Shown: positions 46,163 to 56,450, numbered from the stretch's first letter. The stretch is 64,000 nt of DNA from Clostridiales bacterium (GCA_015056415.1 SVGJ01000008.1:1-64000); one strand, 5' to 3'. Notes: a model not told the origin generated them from the sequence alone. Numbers and translations: made by a program.

Positions 46163-49100
46163 TTATGCCTTTCTGCGCTTCAGTAGCAGCATCAGCATGG
46201 TAACAGATGCACCCATCAGCGTCATCCACAGAGTCAGCGACGCTTTGTCGCCAGTCTGCGGGATCTTTGCGTTGGTGATGGTACCGCCGTTGTCAGCATA
46301 CTCGGCAGAGGTGCCGTCTGCCAGCTCGTAGCTGGTTTCGTAGCCCTCAACAGGGATCTCCTTCACCGTGTAAACAGCAGGCATTCCGTCCACTTCGCCG
46401 GGCAGATCGTAGTACTTGTACCAGCCGTTGCGGTCAGGCTCCGGAGTCTTGTACTCCGTTGCCACGCCGTTGCAGTACAGCACCAGCTCGATCGTGGGAG
46501 CCGTCTCGTCCTCGGCCAGACCGCTCCATTCCTTCTTCACAGCGAAGTCTGCCTTCACGATGGCTTTGTTGATGATCGTGCCGCCGTCGTAGATCGCATT
46601 TGTTTCGTCCGCGTAAGGAGCCACGTTGCTGTAGATGGTCAGGAAGCCGTCAACGTACCTCTCCTCGGCGGAGTACACGATGATCTGATCCTGTTCATCA
46701 TACATGGGCAGGTCGGCATACACGTACACGTTCTCGTCACGGCTGTACGCGGGCTGAGGCTCGACCTTCTCGCCGTTGGCATACAGCGTCAGCTCAATGG
46801 CGCCGCCACCGCCGCCTTGCCAGCTCTTTTTCACCATGAACATGGTGGTCTTGAACTTATTCACAAAGCTGACTTCATTGGCGTTTTCGGACAGCGTTCC
46901 CTCAATGCTGTTGCCAGCGTTGCCGTTCACCATGGTATCAAAGGCCGCAGCGGCTGCTTCTGTCACAGAGTACTTCATGCCGGGCAGCAGTCCGGTGATG
47001 GTAACGCTCTGGCCGTGGGCAAGCACAATGTCGTCACCGCTCCTGATCTCGCCTTCCGCATCGCCAGTGTAGACATACCCGCCAGCAGCTTCGGTACCGT
47101 CAGCATGGTACAGCTTCACCGTGAAGGGGAAGGTTTCGGCCGTCTCCACGCCTTCCACCGTCTTGCTGATGGTCAGCGGTGCGTACAGGGTGTTGGCAAA
47201 GCTGATCTCCTCGACGATCTCACCGCTCTTGGTAATGACAGGCTTCACATCCAGCGTGCCGTCCTTGTTGTCAGTCACGGTCACATCCACCGTGTAGATG
47301 CTTTGATCTTTGGCCAGCAGTTCGGTAGACGCTGCGGTTTCCTGCACCGTGTAGGTGTAGGTCTTGCCTGCATCCGTCTGATCGTAGAACAGCGTGCCGA
47401 AAGAAATCTTGCCCTTTTCATTCTCGGCCAGTATGACATTGCCGTCCTGATCGGTCAGAGCAAACTCATACACCTGATCCTCGCGAGGTTCAATGCCATT
47501 CACGGTCTTGATCGCCTCTGGCTTCCACTCGCCTTGCGCCTTATACGCATTATCGAAGGTGATAGCTTCTTTGCTTTCTCCATCACTACTGATAGCTTTT
47601 GTCACCTTCAACGTGCCGTCGCCGTTATCGGCCACCCACACCGCCACAGCATACACCGTATTGTCAAGGGTATAGCCGGCCATAGCCTCTTGCTTCTCCT
47701 GCACCTTATACAAGAAGCTCTTGCCAATGTCCGCCTCGGTGTACGCTATCTCATTGAAGGCAATTTCACCCAGAGTGTTCTGCGTTGTTTGCAGCACGTT
47801 ATCCGCGGCATCCAGCAGTTCAAAGGTGAACACCTGATCCTCACGAGGCTCAGCAGCATTCACGGTCTTGGCAGCAGAAAGACTCAACGCGCCGGAAGCC
47901 TTATATGTGTAGGTGTTGCTCAGCGCGATCGTCACAGTCTCGTCCTTCACGATGGTCGCGCTGCCCTCCGTCACGCTTTCAGCAGCCAGCGTGTAGTTGG
48001 CGATCAGCGTATCAGCATTGGTCTCCGTGACGGTGTACTCCGTTCCCACGGGGATATCCCTGATGATGTACGCGCCATCGGTGAAGTCCGCATAGGTCAC
48101 GATCGTATCCTTCGTGCCATCGTTGATCGTGAAGCTCAGTCCGCTCAGATCAGCATCGGCAGGCTGACCGGAGAAGGTCTTCGTGATCCTCAGGCTACCA
48201 ACATCCTGCGTGTAGGTGTTGCTCAGCGCGATCGTCACAGTCTCGTCCTTCACGATGCTCGCGCTGCCCTCCGTCACGCTTTCAGCAGCCAGCGTGTAAT
48301 TGGCGATCAGCGTATCAGCATTGGTCTCCGTGACGGTGTACTCCGTTCCCACGGGGATATCCCTGATGATGTACGCGCCATCGGTGAAGTCCGCATAGGT
48401 CACGATCGTATCCTTCGTGCCATCGTTGATCGTGAAGCTCAGTCCGCTCAGATCAGCATCGGCAGGCTGACCGGAGAAGGTCTTCGTGATCCTCAGGCTA
48501 CCAACATCCTGCGTGTAGGTGTTGCTCAGCGCGATCGTCACAGTCTCGTCCTTCACGATGCTCGCGCTGCCCTCCGTCACGCTTTCAGCAGCCAGCGTGT
48601 AATTGGCGATCAGCGTATCAGCATTGGTCTCCGTGACGGTGTACTCCGTTCCCACGGGGATATCCCTGATGATGTACGCGCCATCGGTGAAGTCCGCATA
48701 GGTCACGATCGTATCCTTCGTGCCATCGTTGATCGTGAAGCTCAGTCCGCTCAGATCAGCATCGGCAGGCTGACCGGAGAAGGTCTTCGTGATCCTCAGG
48801 CTGCCGCTGTCCTGCGTGTTGGTGATCATTCCACCGTCCTCCACAGGATCGGCCGGCGTGGCGGTGTAGCCTGTATGGCCTTCGGTCTCCGCCACGGTAT
48901 ATGTGATCTTGATCCACTCTCCCTCGTCATTGACTTTTCCATAGCTCGGCAACCCGACGAACGAGACCTTCCAGGGTTCGCTCTCATAACCACCGACATA
49001 GTTGTATTCCGCCGGCGCATCATCCGCCTCGCCATCCAGCACAACGTGGTATTCGGTGGCCGTTGCTTCGCCTTCTCCCAGCTGCTGGAACAGCGTCAGC

Positions 49101-52100
49101 GTTACCTTCGCGTTCTCCGGAGGCGTTGTTGTGCCATCGATGTTCAGCCATTCCTTTTCCGCCGTGATGCCAATACGTTTGCGGTTGTTGAATACAATGC
49201 CGCTCGGCTGGGGATCAAGCCGGTTGTCATTTTCATCCGCAAACCACATGTTCAGATCCGGGCGGAAGTCGTTATCACCATCAGGCAACACGTCAACATG
49301 CAGGTAATACTTGGTATCATCCTGCGCATACAGCCAGTGATATCTTTCCCTGTCGCTGTCATCTGTCATGATGTTATACAGCTCCTTGATCTCAAACAGG
49401 AACGATTGTCCAATGGCCTCCTCATAGAAGCTGAAATCCAGTTCGATCTTCTCGCCCTTGTTCATGGTGTGGCCTGTACCACTCGCGTAACCATCCGCCT
49501 GGTTATATCCCTCGGGCATTTTAACCAGACTGGTACCAAAGCCAAAAACTTCGTCCTCGCGGGCGGGAACGCCGTTGATCGTCTTCCTGGCATCAAGCAC
49601 GATATGCAACGTAGTATCAAACTTGTTCGTCAATACTCCGTTTTCCGGATCATATTCCGGCAAGTAGCCAGGATAGCGCTCCGTTTCATCAAAGAAGTAG
49701 TAAATCGGCTCGAAGGTCGTTATGCCTTCTTCCAGGTACACTTCTTTGTATACAGGCAAATTCGGCACCGTCGCGACCCAGGGCGCGCTTTCATAACCGC
49801 CGCTGGCCGGTTTTTCATCAGCAACGCCGTCCAACCGGATCACATACGGCAGCTGCTCGCCATCCGCATACAGAACGAGTTCAACTTCTGCATCCTCGGG
49901 TGGATCTGTTGTTCCATCACCGTTCAGCCATCTCTTTTCAACGGAGATATCCGCCATTTCCGGACGATTGGTAATGGTGCCGCCGTCAGCCACAGGATCG
50001 GTGGGATCGGCAGCGTAACCGACGCAATCAGCCGTTTCCGCGACGGTATAGACAATGTCCTCACCAGTGGCGGAATCGGTCTTGGGCAGGTTCACGAAGG
50101 TCGCCTGCCACGCTTCGCTCTCATAGCCGCCGGCAGTGGGAGCGTTGTCCGCCGTGCCATCCAGGACCACGGTATAGTCGGTGGCAGTTCCATCCGCAAG
50201 CAGCGTAAACACGACCGCCGCGCCTGCAGGGGCGGTGGTGGTACCGTCGGCGTTCTCCCATGCCTTGTTTGCCGTAACGGAAATATTCTCAGGAACAGGC
50301 CTGTTGGCGATCGTCAAATAGGCGCCGTCAGTACTGATGGACAGATCATTATATATCTGTTCTGTTTTGATGTTGCCATTTTCGTCCAGCGTGAACTCCC
50401 AGGGGCTTTCCGCCGATTGCACATAACCGTTGGGAGCCGTATCTTCGCTCAGCGTGTAGCTCCCCGTTGTCAATTGCGTAAACTTCCATTCACCGGGCAC
50501 ATTGTGATGACTGTCCGGATCGATCGTAATGCCATTGGCATTTTTCAGCACCAGGGTGGCGCCATCCAGAAGGTTGCCCGTTTCATCCACCTTGCGCACA
50601 GTAAATGATATGGGATCATTGGTGATGGAATCTTCCACATAGCTGCCCGCGGGGATCGTTGTAACATCACAGCCGACCGCTGCTTTCAGCTCTGCCATTT
50701 CCACATCAGAGAAATCTCCCCCGGCGGGCAGCAGCGCATAGCACCACTTCCAGGGCGCAGTACCCAGCCGATAGCCATCCGGCGCCTTGGTTTCTTCGAT
50801 CACAAGGATCGTTACAGCCTCGATCTTCTTCTTGATCTCAATAACGCCGTTTGCATTGGCCGTCTTTTTCTCAGACTCGCCAGGTTTGTAATCCGATTCC
50901 AGCGTCGTTACAGTAAACTCCGCACCGGAAAGGAAGGTGGGAGAATCGCTATCCGCCCCTTCGCTGCTGATTTTCACCAGACGGATACCCGCTTCATCCG
51001 GACGGACGGAGAAGGAGCCGCTCTGATAGGAGGAGCTGACGTCAAAGGTGATGCTTTCCGCCTGAGGCTTCCGTCCTGCCAGGGAGGCATTATTCACCAG
51101 CGTAACATCCTTGGTGCCCACCGGCTGTGTGGTCTTCACCTGGTAGGTGAGCTTCATGGGCGTGTTATCCGGCACATCCAGCTTGAAGCTCTTGCCGTCT
51201 TCCGCCATCGTAAGCACATAGGTTGTAGCGGAGGCAACGGAGGAAGCGCTCATCTGCGCCCCGGTTTCCAGATTTGTCACCTTGAAAGAGGAAGCAACAT
51301 AGGCAAAAACATCTTTACCATCGCCCATACTATCTTCCAGCAGGATCACATCGCTGTCTTTTGCCAGGTCAAGACCAAGGGGATTCATTTCGATGGTGTA
51401 ATTCACCTTGCTGCCGCTGGACTCGAGGAACTTGCCCGTCTTGTCCATCATGGAGGCGTCGAAGCTCTTGGAGCCCGTGCTGATGGGCAGGGTATAGCTT
51501 TCGCCATTCCAGCCGATGGTGGCGGTATTGCTGTAATCCAGCACAATGGTGGAATCAGCAACGGATGCGGCATCCAGCGCATCCTGAATGGCCTCCGGCT
51601 TCAGAACGGTGTGGTAGGTGATGTATACGTCTTTACTGACATCCTTGTTTCCGCCGGCCCAGCCGCCGCCGGGAACGGTAAAGGTAAGGGTAAAGGTGCT
51701 GCCGTTCAGCACAACGCTGTCCGGAAGAATGATGTAGCCCGGCTTATCCTCTGCCTCGATCAGGAACAGCTCTTTCAGGGATTTCCCCGGATAGGAGGGG
51801 AACATCTGATTATCGGAAAGGGTGTCCGTCACGGTCACGGTGATCGGATCGGGGTCGTTTCCAAATTCCCGCGCGCCGATGAAGATCTTCCACAGAATCT
51901 CCTCGTTGCCATCACCATTGGCAGGGTTATCGTCATAGCCGCCGCTGAAGGCCTGCGCGCTGTTGCCATTAACAGTGCAAACAGTAAAGTTCCTGCCCGC
52001 CGTGGGATCATAATAGTCACCGTAAGCCGGCGCTTCCTTGCGCTTGGTGGCAAAGCCGCGATCGTAGTAGGCATTGATGCCATCCATCAATGCCACGCCC

Positions 52101-54664
52101 TGATTGGTATAGTTCAGCCAGCCATCATTCTTGATTCGATAATTCTGGCCGGGGGCATGGGTTTCATTGTTCAGATAGCACTGCACGTCGATGCTCTGGA
52201 AATAAACGGAATTCTGTTCCGCCAATACCGCGGCGACTGCTTCCATGTTCAGGTCAACAGCGAAACCATATTTGCCGTCTTCACCGAAATCGAAACCCTC
52301 CAGCTGCTTGACGATATTGTAGTGGATACCCTCTGCAAGCTGGATCGTTTTGTTATTTTCGCAAAGCATTTCCACCGTAATGGGCCAGTCATCGCTGTAG
52401 TGGATGGTCACTTCGCCGATGGGGGTCTGCCCGCGGGGAACAAGATCCACAATATCCAGATTATCAAGCCTGGTAAAGGGGATCTTGTTCTGGGTGTTGG
52501 AGCAGGTGATCTTCCACTGGGTCAGACTGTCGGTGCGCTCGATCACATGCTTTTTGCTCACATACAGGCGGCCGTTGCTGGTCAGATTGGGCTCAACCTC
52601 TCCGCGGATAGGGCCCGTGCCGAAGCCATCGCCGCTGGGCGTAGTGTGGGTAATAACATAGTTGTTCTTCAGCCCCGTGTTCACGTAGCCCAGTTCGTTA
52701 TCTGCATCCAGGGGCGTGGAGAAATACACCAGCTTATACAGCTTCACAGGGCTGCCGTCGGCGTTCGTATCAAGGTTTGCGTTGGTGAAGCTGAAGCCTT
52801 CTCCGTCCGCGTTGAAGTCCAGATAAGAAGTATCACTCACAGACGTAAGGGAGGCAAGACGTTCCTTGTGGTGGTTTTGGTCGGTAAAGCTGTGGATCTC
52901 GAAGGGATATTCCGAATTGACAAGCAATTCCATGCCCGCAAGGGTATCCACAAAGGTGGTCTTGTCGTAAAAATCCCAGCCAAACCAAACATCCCAGCGG
53001 ATGACGGGTTTCCCGTTATAGAACAGCAGTTCACCGGTCTGGGTATTCACTTCATAGCCGCCGTCCTTGCGGGGCTCTGTACGGTTGGGAATGGCCTGCT
53101 TGAATTCCTTGCTCTCGCCGGTGGGGCGACCATCAACAGAGGTCAGGTAGGCAGTATTGGAATAGCTTTGCGGATAGCTGTTCTGCAGGGTAGTGTCCAC
53201 AGCGCTGGTCACATCCGCAGGCACACGCAGATGATAAGCGCCCGGCTGCAGCATTTGCCCATCAGGAGCGGTGATGGTAACCACGTTTTCCCCCGAAGCA
53301 TTGATCGCGCTGGTAACGGTAGCGTTGGCCGTGGTCAGCACGGCAGTGCTGATGTCGTTGTTCCAGTAATCGGCGGATGTATCCACGCCTTCCAGCGAAG
53401 GGGCGGCCGGCGCAGTGCGGAAAGAGAGAGAATAATTGGGATGATCGGTAACGGTAAAGGTGGAAACAGGTTCCCGGATGTAGACTACCACACGGAAATC
53501 AATGTAGTAATTGTCGGAATCCTCATCCAAATAAACGCCCTTGAAATCCGGTGCTTTTTCGGTGAAAGCATTCTTATCGATCTTGAACTGGTTCTCGGTC
53601 ACCTCATCCCACGCCATGGTGGCCGTGGCCGTAAGCGGGATCTTCAGGGAGGCACCGTTCTCTTTCAGTTCGACTGTATTGGTCTTCTGGACATCGGTGT
53701 AGCCTGTCAGTTTGGCCGAAGCAGCTTCAGGCTTGACCTTCATTTTATATACAAAAGTATAAGAGCCCTTTTGCAGCATCTGATCCGAACTGGAAATAGT
53801 GAGCGTGTTTTCTGTTCCGCTATTTACCTTTGTAACAGCAACGTTTTCTCCCTCGGGTGAAACAACAGTGATCACGTCCAGGATCTCGCCCTGCAGCGCC
53901 CCGTCTGCTTCCACCGTATCCACAAGGGTAAGGGCTGCACAATACTTATCGCTTTCCGCCGTAGCAGAAAGCTTCATGTTCTGGTCCAGCGTCAGTGTCA
54001 CCGAATAATCCACCAAATAGGAGGAAGCATCCGTGCTGTAGTAAGGAACACTCGCCGATTTGGCAAGCTCATAGCCCGTCTTCATCTGGAGGGGGAAGGC
54101 TTCGCCGGCCGCATTGAACACGACCCTGCCGTCGCTGCCCTTATCCACCACATTCAGCGTGCCATCAAAGCCCAGCGACACATTTTCCATCACGGTATTG
54201 CTGCCGGCCTTGTCGATCCAGTTTTGATCGAACCGAATGCGGATCACATCGTTGGTTTCATCAATCCACCAGCGGAACAGCGGTTCATTATCCACAAGAG
54301 CAACATTATCAAAATCCTCCGGATTGATCTCCGCAGGATAATTGCCGTCTATGTGGCCGGTGAAGTCCAGAGGAATGGTAAAGTCCGCCTCCGGATTGCT
54401 TTTCAGGTATGTCACCAGCTTCTGGCTGTCAAAACCGCTGATTTGCAGGTCAAAGAACAGCTTCTGCCCGTTTTCAACATATTGGGGCAGTTCAGTTCCT
54501 TCCTTATTGACTTTCAGCGTGGCATGAACAGACGCTGCATAGTCTTTCAGCGGCACCTCCGCCTGAGCATAGGCCACCCCGCCCATGCTCAACAGCAATA
54601 AAAGGCACAGCAACCATGCTGCCCCCTTACGCCAAACGGTTTTCAATGCCATCTTCCGTGCCAT
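46163..54664 (-). CDS. Giant LPXTG-type wall-anchored adhesin with Cna-B and pilin-like repeats
   Basis: The product is 2833 residues with a signal peptide (WLLCLLLLLSMGGVAYAQA). A large N-terminal region (about 40-1220) forms beta-rich isopeptide-type domains with repeats of 'FTLTFTVPGGG' style. A SpaA-like domain follows (RLVKISSEGADSD, then FLSGAEFTVTTLES). Next come Cna-B modules ('VEKRWLNGDGTTDPPEDAEV'), three nearly identical 101-residue repeats (about 1950-2253) and FctA/Spy0128-like modules (KTVNAAEPREDQVFTFELL). The C-terminus is IPQTGDKASLTLWMTLMGAS followed by a membrane helix and RRKA, a sortase substrate signal with I in place of L. It is covalently wall-attached and probably adhesive. 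ATG 54664 has GGGAGG nine bases upstream; a GTG precedes it. No sortase lies nearby. Confidence 0.88.
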   Translation of the reverse strand: MARKMALKTVWRKGAAWLLCLLLLLSMGGVAYAQAEVPLKDYAASVHATLKVNKEGTELPQYVENGQKLFFDLQISGFDSQKLVTYLKSNPEADFTIPLDFTGHIDGNYPAEINPEDFDNVALVDNEPLFRWWIDETNDVIRIRFDQNWIDKAGSNTVMENVSLGFDGTLNVVDKGSDGRVVFNAAGEAFPLQMKTGYELAKSASVPYYSTDASSYLVDYSVTLTLDQNMKLSATAESDKYCAALTLVDTVEADGALQGEILDVITVVSPEGENVAVTKVNSGTENTLTISSSDQMLQKGSYTFVYKMKVKPEAASAKLTGYTDVQKTNTVELKENGASLKIPLTATATMAWDEVTENQFKIDKNAFTEKAPDFKGVYLDEDSDNYYIDFRVVVYIREPVSTFTVTDHPNYSLSFRTAPAAPSLEGVDTSADYWNNDISTAVLTTANATVTSAINASGENVVTITAPDGQMLQPGAYHLRVPADVTSAVDTTLQNSYPQSYSNTAYLTSVDGRPTGESKEFKQAIPNRTEPRKDGGYEVNTQTGELLFYNGKPVIRWDVWFGWDFYDKTTFVDTLAGMELLVNSEYPFEIHSFTDQNHHKERLASLTSVSDTSYLDFNADGEGFSFTNANLDTNADGSPVKLYKLVYFSTPLDADNELGYVNTGLKNNYVITHTTPSGDGFGTGPIRGEVEPNLTSNGRLYVSKKHVIERTDSLTQWKITCSNTQNKIPFTRLDNLDIVDLVPRGQTPIGEVTIHYSDDWPITVEMLCENNKTIQLAEGIHYNIVKQLEGFDFGEDGKYGFAVDLNMEAVAAVLAEQNSVYFQSIDVQCYLNNETHAPGQNYRIKNDGWLNYTNQGVALMDGINAYYDRGFATKRKEAPAYGDYYDPTAGRNFTVCTVNGNSAQAFSGGYDDNPANGDGNEEILWKIFIGAREFGNDPDPITVTVTDTLSDNQMFPSYPGKSLKELFLIEAEDKPGYIILPDSVVLNGSTFTLTFTVPGGGWAGGNKDVSKDVYITYHTVLKPEAIQDALDAASVADSTIVLDYSNTATIGWNGESYTLPISTGSKSFDASMMDKTGKFLESSGSKVNYTIEMNPLGLDLAKDSDVILLEDSMGDGKDVFAYVASSFKVTNLETGAQMSASSVASATTYVLTMAEDGKSFKLDVPDNTPMKLTYQVKTTQPVGTKDVTLVNNASLAGRKPQAESITFDVSSSYQSGSFSVRPDEAGIRLVKISSEGADSDSPTFLSGAEFTVTTLESDYKPGESEKKTANANGVIEIKKKIEAVTILVIEETKAPDGYRLGTAPWKWCYALLPAGGDFSDVEMAELKAAVGCDVTTIPAGSYVEDSITNDPISFTVRKVDETGNLLDGATLVLKNANGITIDPDSHHNVPGEWKFTQLTTGSYTLSEDTAPNGYVQSAESPWEFTLDENGNIKTEQIYNDLSISTDGAYLTIANRPVPENISVTANKAWENADGTTTAPAGAAVVFTLLADGTATDYTVVLDGTADNAPTAGGYESEAWQATFVNLPKTDSATGEDIVYTVAETADCVGYAADPTDPVADGGTITNRPEMADISVEKRWLNGDGTTDPPEDAEVELVLYADGEQLPYVIRLDGVADEKPASGGYESAPWVATVPNLPVYKEVYLEEGITTFEPIYYFFDETERYPGYLPEYDPENGVLTNKFDTTLHIVLDARKTINGVPAREDEVFGFGTSLVKMPEGYNQADGYASGTGHTMNKGEKIELDFSFYEEAIGQSFLFEIKELYNIMTDDSDRERYHWLYAQDDTKYYLHVDVLPDGDNDFRPDLNMWFADENDNRLDPQPSGIVFNNRKRIGITAEKEWLNIDGTTTPPENAKVTLTLFQQLGEGEATATEYHVVLDGEADDAPAEYNYVGGYESEPWKVSFVGLPSYGKVNDEGEWIKITYTVAETEGHTGYTATPADPVEDGGMITNTQDSGSLRITKTFSGQPADADLSGLSFTINDGTKDTIVTYADFTDGAYIIRDIPVGTEYTVTETNADTLIANYTLAAESVTEGSASIVKDETVTIALSNTYTQDVGSLRITKTFSGQPADADLSGLSFTINDGTKDTIVTYADFTDGAYIIRDIPVGTEYTVTETNADTLIANYTLAAESVTEGSASIVKDETVTIALSNTYTQDVGSLRITKTFSGQPADADLSGLSFTINDGTKDTIVTYADFTDGAYIIRDIPVGTEYTVTETNADTLIANYTLAAESVTEGSATIVKDETVTIALSNTYTYKASGALSLSAAKTVNAAEPREDQVFTFELLDAADNVLQTTQNTLGEIAFNEIAYTEADIGKSFLYKVQEKQEAMAGYTLDNTVYAVAVWVADNGDGTLKVTKAISSDGESKEAITFDNAYKAQGEWKPEAIKTVNGIEPREDQVYEFALTDQDGNVILAENEKGKISFGTLFYDQTDAGKTYTYTVQETAASTELLAKDQSIYTVDVTVTDNKDGTLDVKPVITKSGEIVEEISFANTLYAPLTISKTVEGVETAETFPFTVKLYHADGTEAAGGYVYTGDAEGEIRSGDDIVLAHGQSVTITGLLPGMKYSVTEAAAAAFDTMVNGNAGNSIEGTLSENANEVSFVNKFKTTMFMVKKSWQGGGGGAIELTLYANGEKVEPQPAYSRDENVYVYADLPMYDEQDQIIVYSAEERYVDGFLTIYSNVAPYADETNAIYDGGTIINKAIVKADFAVKKEWSGLAEDETAPTIELVLYCNGVATEYKTPEPDRNGWYKYYDLPGEVDGMPAVYTVKEIPVEGYETSYELADGTSAEYADNGGTITNAKIPQTGDKASLTLWMTLMGASVTMLMLLLKRRKA
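47905..48813 (-). repeat. Three 303-bp tandem repeats in the adhesin gene
   Basis: Unit boundaries repeat exactly every 303 bases (compare 47911, 48214, 48517), with only a few base changes between units. Each encodes a 101-residue module that begins GSLRITKTFSGQPADADLSG. Near identity at synonymous sites means recent duplication or ongoing conversion. Confidence 0.92.
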
Positions 54665-54741
54665 CACGCAATTCCTCCCGGCATAATCTATCTAAAACAT
54701 TGACAACACAAATAGTGCAAAGGTACAATTTGCCAATTTCT

Positions 54742-54770
54742 ATTATCATACAACATTTTGTGTTTGTCAA
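54742..54770 (-). promoter_or_regulatory. Promoter of the adhesin gene
   Basis: Minus strand: TTGACA (54765-54770), 17-bp spacer, GATAAT (54742-54747). The leader of about 80 bases is AT-rich. Confidence 0.7.
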
Positions 54771-54911
54771 TAGTATTGATACCTTATACCGTGCCTCCGT
54801 GTTGAGGCAATGCAAAAATATGCAGATTCACCATACATTCAAAAGCGCAACGCGCAAATTGATACCATGAGAGGCGATATGCAACACTCTGAAGGGGAAG
54901 CACAACGTTCT

Positions 54912-54998
54912 TTATTCTCTGATTTGTTCACTCTCCCCCAGCACCCAGTCAATATAGACCCCGTATCCCTGATCGGGACTGGAAATGAATACATGGGT
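54912..54998 (-). pseudogene. Remnant B of a spoIVB 3' end
   Basis: Read on the minus strand this gives THVFISSPDQGYGVYIDW and then a short tail (VLGESEQIRE) and stop. The intact SpoIVB has THVFVGDPQQGYGLYIDW, so 13 of 18 residues match while many synonymous bases differ. The copy therefore came from a divergent spoIVB and not from recent duplication of the local one. It has no start, and upstream sequence does not match. The rest of the 344-base gap (54668-55011) holds only the adhesin leader, promoter and AT-rich sequence. Confidence 0.7.
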
Positions 54999-55011
54999 AT
55001 GTCGGTGATAC

Positions 55012-55419
55012 CTATTTATTCTTCATATCTTGCAAGCGACAATAACGTTTGAAGAAAGATTCAGCCAACTCCGCTTTTCCGTGTTCTGTATAATAAGTGA
55101 TCGCCATATCGCAGATATCTTCTGCCAACACGAATTCCCTACGCTTCTCATAGATTATCGCTAATCGTGAAAAAGCAGGGATTCTTCCAATGAACATACT
55201 TGTCAGCCTGTTATTTGCATAAGCTGCATCGAGTTCATGAAGGTGTTCAATATCCTCCAAACAAAAGTGAATGCATCTGTCTACATAGTCTTCGCTTATG
55301 GAACGATACATATAATAAAAATCTTGAAGCTCAATACAAACAAAGTGTCGCTTCGAAGCATCCTTTTCCAGTGTATATTTCTTTAACAATTGTTTTTCCT
55401 GACGCGCATCAAACTGCAA
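55012..55419 (-). CDS. C-terminal part of the frameshifted TerB_N-like gene
   Basis: The 135 residues begin at a TTG (QFDARQEKQLLKKYTLEKDA) and are helix-rich, with FVLAEDICDMAITYYTEHGK near the end. No ribosome site precedes the TTG. The frame overlaps the end of the preceding gene by 37 bases. Read in the -1 frame from the A6 tract, it follows on smoothly from 55383-56390 (EKKTRISKPLQFDARQ). So this is most likely the rest of the same protein and not an independent gene. The base composition is AT-rich, like its other half. Confidence 0.6.
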   Translation of the reverse strand: MQFDARQEKQLLKKYTLEKDASKRHFVCIELQDFYYMYRSISEDYVDRCIHFCLEDIEHLHELDAAYANNRLTSMFIGRIPAFSRLAIIYEKRREFVLAEDICDMAITYYTEHGKAELAESFFKRYCRLQDMKNK

Positions 55420-56390
55420 GGGTTTAGAAATTCGCGTTTTTTCTCAATTTCGACAGCAACGATTTCCCCTGCTTGTCTACGCTTCCTGAGCTCTATCTTT
55501 AGCTCTTCATGCGTTTTTTCAAGTATTTCTCGAATTACGTCTTTTAGTGGCTTATAGCTCAACAAAAAAGGAATATCAATCCATCTTGAATTAAGCGAAA
55601 CATTAGCATAAACTGCTATGCTTTGCTTTTGTAGATCACCCCATTGGTTAGAAGTGAAAAAATCACTTATGAACAGAGAGGTAATTCCGTACAATACTTT
55701 CATTTGGTTCTCAAGGGTTGATATGAATTCTGTTGGGTAGTTCTTTATGTAATTCAATTTTCGGAAATCAACATCTTTTGCCATACGAACCAAATCTGCT
55801 GGCACAAGAGGCAATCCAAGTAGGAACTTACAGATTGCGTAAAGATTACAAGAAAACTGATACTCATAGTCTTTTTCTATTGAGCACATGAATTGCTGAA
55901 GCAAATCAAGTCTTTGATGTGACAGGATGCTAATAACAAGCGCATGTGCGGAATACAGTTGAAATGATGAGTTATCATAGACTTTTCTCAATGTCAAAAT
56001 AACCTTCACAGCTGCCTCGAGGTCTCCTTCTACGAGGTGCCGTTCTAGCCCATAATAAAGCAAGAAAACATAGCCGATCCTTGCATCTCCCTCATAGGGA
56101 TTTTGCAAAAACGCCCAATAGGCTCCCCTTTGTTTTGCAGTCAAATCAGAATACTTAGGATAGTATGGCGGTTCTTTCATATTTGGTTCATCGCTTTCAA
56201 AGGATACTGCATCATTCACAGACATTACACTGGGTTCATCATTCCCAGGCTGTGAAATCCAAGCAACCACCACACCATCTTGACAAATCGCCTCTTGGCG
56301 GCATTTTTTTGAATAGTTTTTCTCTGGGCCATCGTTCCACCATAACAACTTCTTCAAATCTTCATGAGCAACATACTCCAATCTACTCAT
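55383..56390 (-). CDS. TerB_N-domain-like protein, N-terminal part
   Basis: The 335 residues begin MSRLEYVAHEDLKKLLWWND. The segment after about residue 95 (KQRGAYWAFLQNPYEG, RIGYVFLLYYGLERHLV, TLRKVYDNSSFQLYSAHALV) fits the TerB N-terminal domain found with tellurite-resistance-type and uncharacterised proteins; function is unknown. GGAGGAG is eight bases before ATG 56390. The frame ends early at 55383 after an A6 tract (plus-strand 55437-55442), and a -1 shift there restores a longer product. The gene is AT-rich, unlike spoIVB beside it, so it was acquired. Its own promoter lies between it and the spoIVB terminator. Confidence 0.65.
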   Translation of the reverse strand: MSRLEYVAHEDLKKLLWWNDGPEKNYSKKCRQEAICQDGVVVAWISQPGNDEPSVMSVNDAVSFESDEPNMKEPPYYPKYSDLTAKQRGAYWAFLQNPYEGDARIGYVFLLYYGLERHLVEGDLEAAVKVILTLRKVYDNSSFQLYSAHALVISILSHQRLDLLQQFMCSIEKDYEYQFSCNLYAICKFLLGLPLVPADLVRMAKDVDFRKLNYIKNYPTEFISTLENQMKVLYGITSLFISDFFTSNQWGDLQKQSIAVYANVSLNSRWIDIPFLLSYKPLKDVIREILEKTHEELKIELRKRRQAGEIVAVEIEKKREFLNPCSLMRVRKNNC

Positions 56391-56431
56391 TATCATCTCC
56401 TCCAGCGATCTTATGTTTTCTCAGTAGTATG

Positions 56432-56440
56432 ATTATACCA
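56432..56440 (-). promoter_or_regulatory. Extended -10 promoter of the TerB_N-like gene
   Basis: Minus strand TGGTATAAT (an extended -10), with no good -35. It lies about 45 bases upstream of the start and just after the spoIVB terminator. Confidence 0.45.
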
Positions 56441-56450
56441 TATCACGAAC

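Noticed and set aside
47905..48813. Possible CRISPR or satellite array
   Set aside because: The 303-bp units are contiguous with no spacers and stay in frame within the surface protein.
46817..50608. Plus-strand open frame opposite the adhesin gene
   Set aside because: The repetitive translation mirrors the 303-bp repeats of the real gene; it has no ribosome site or promoter.
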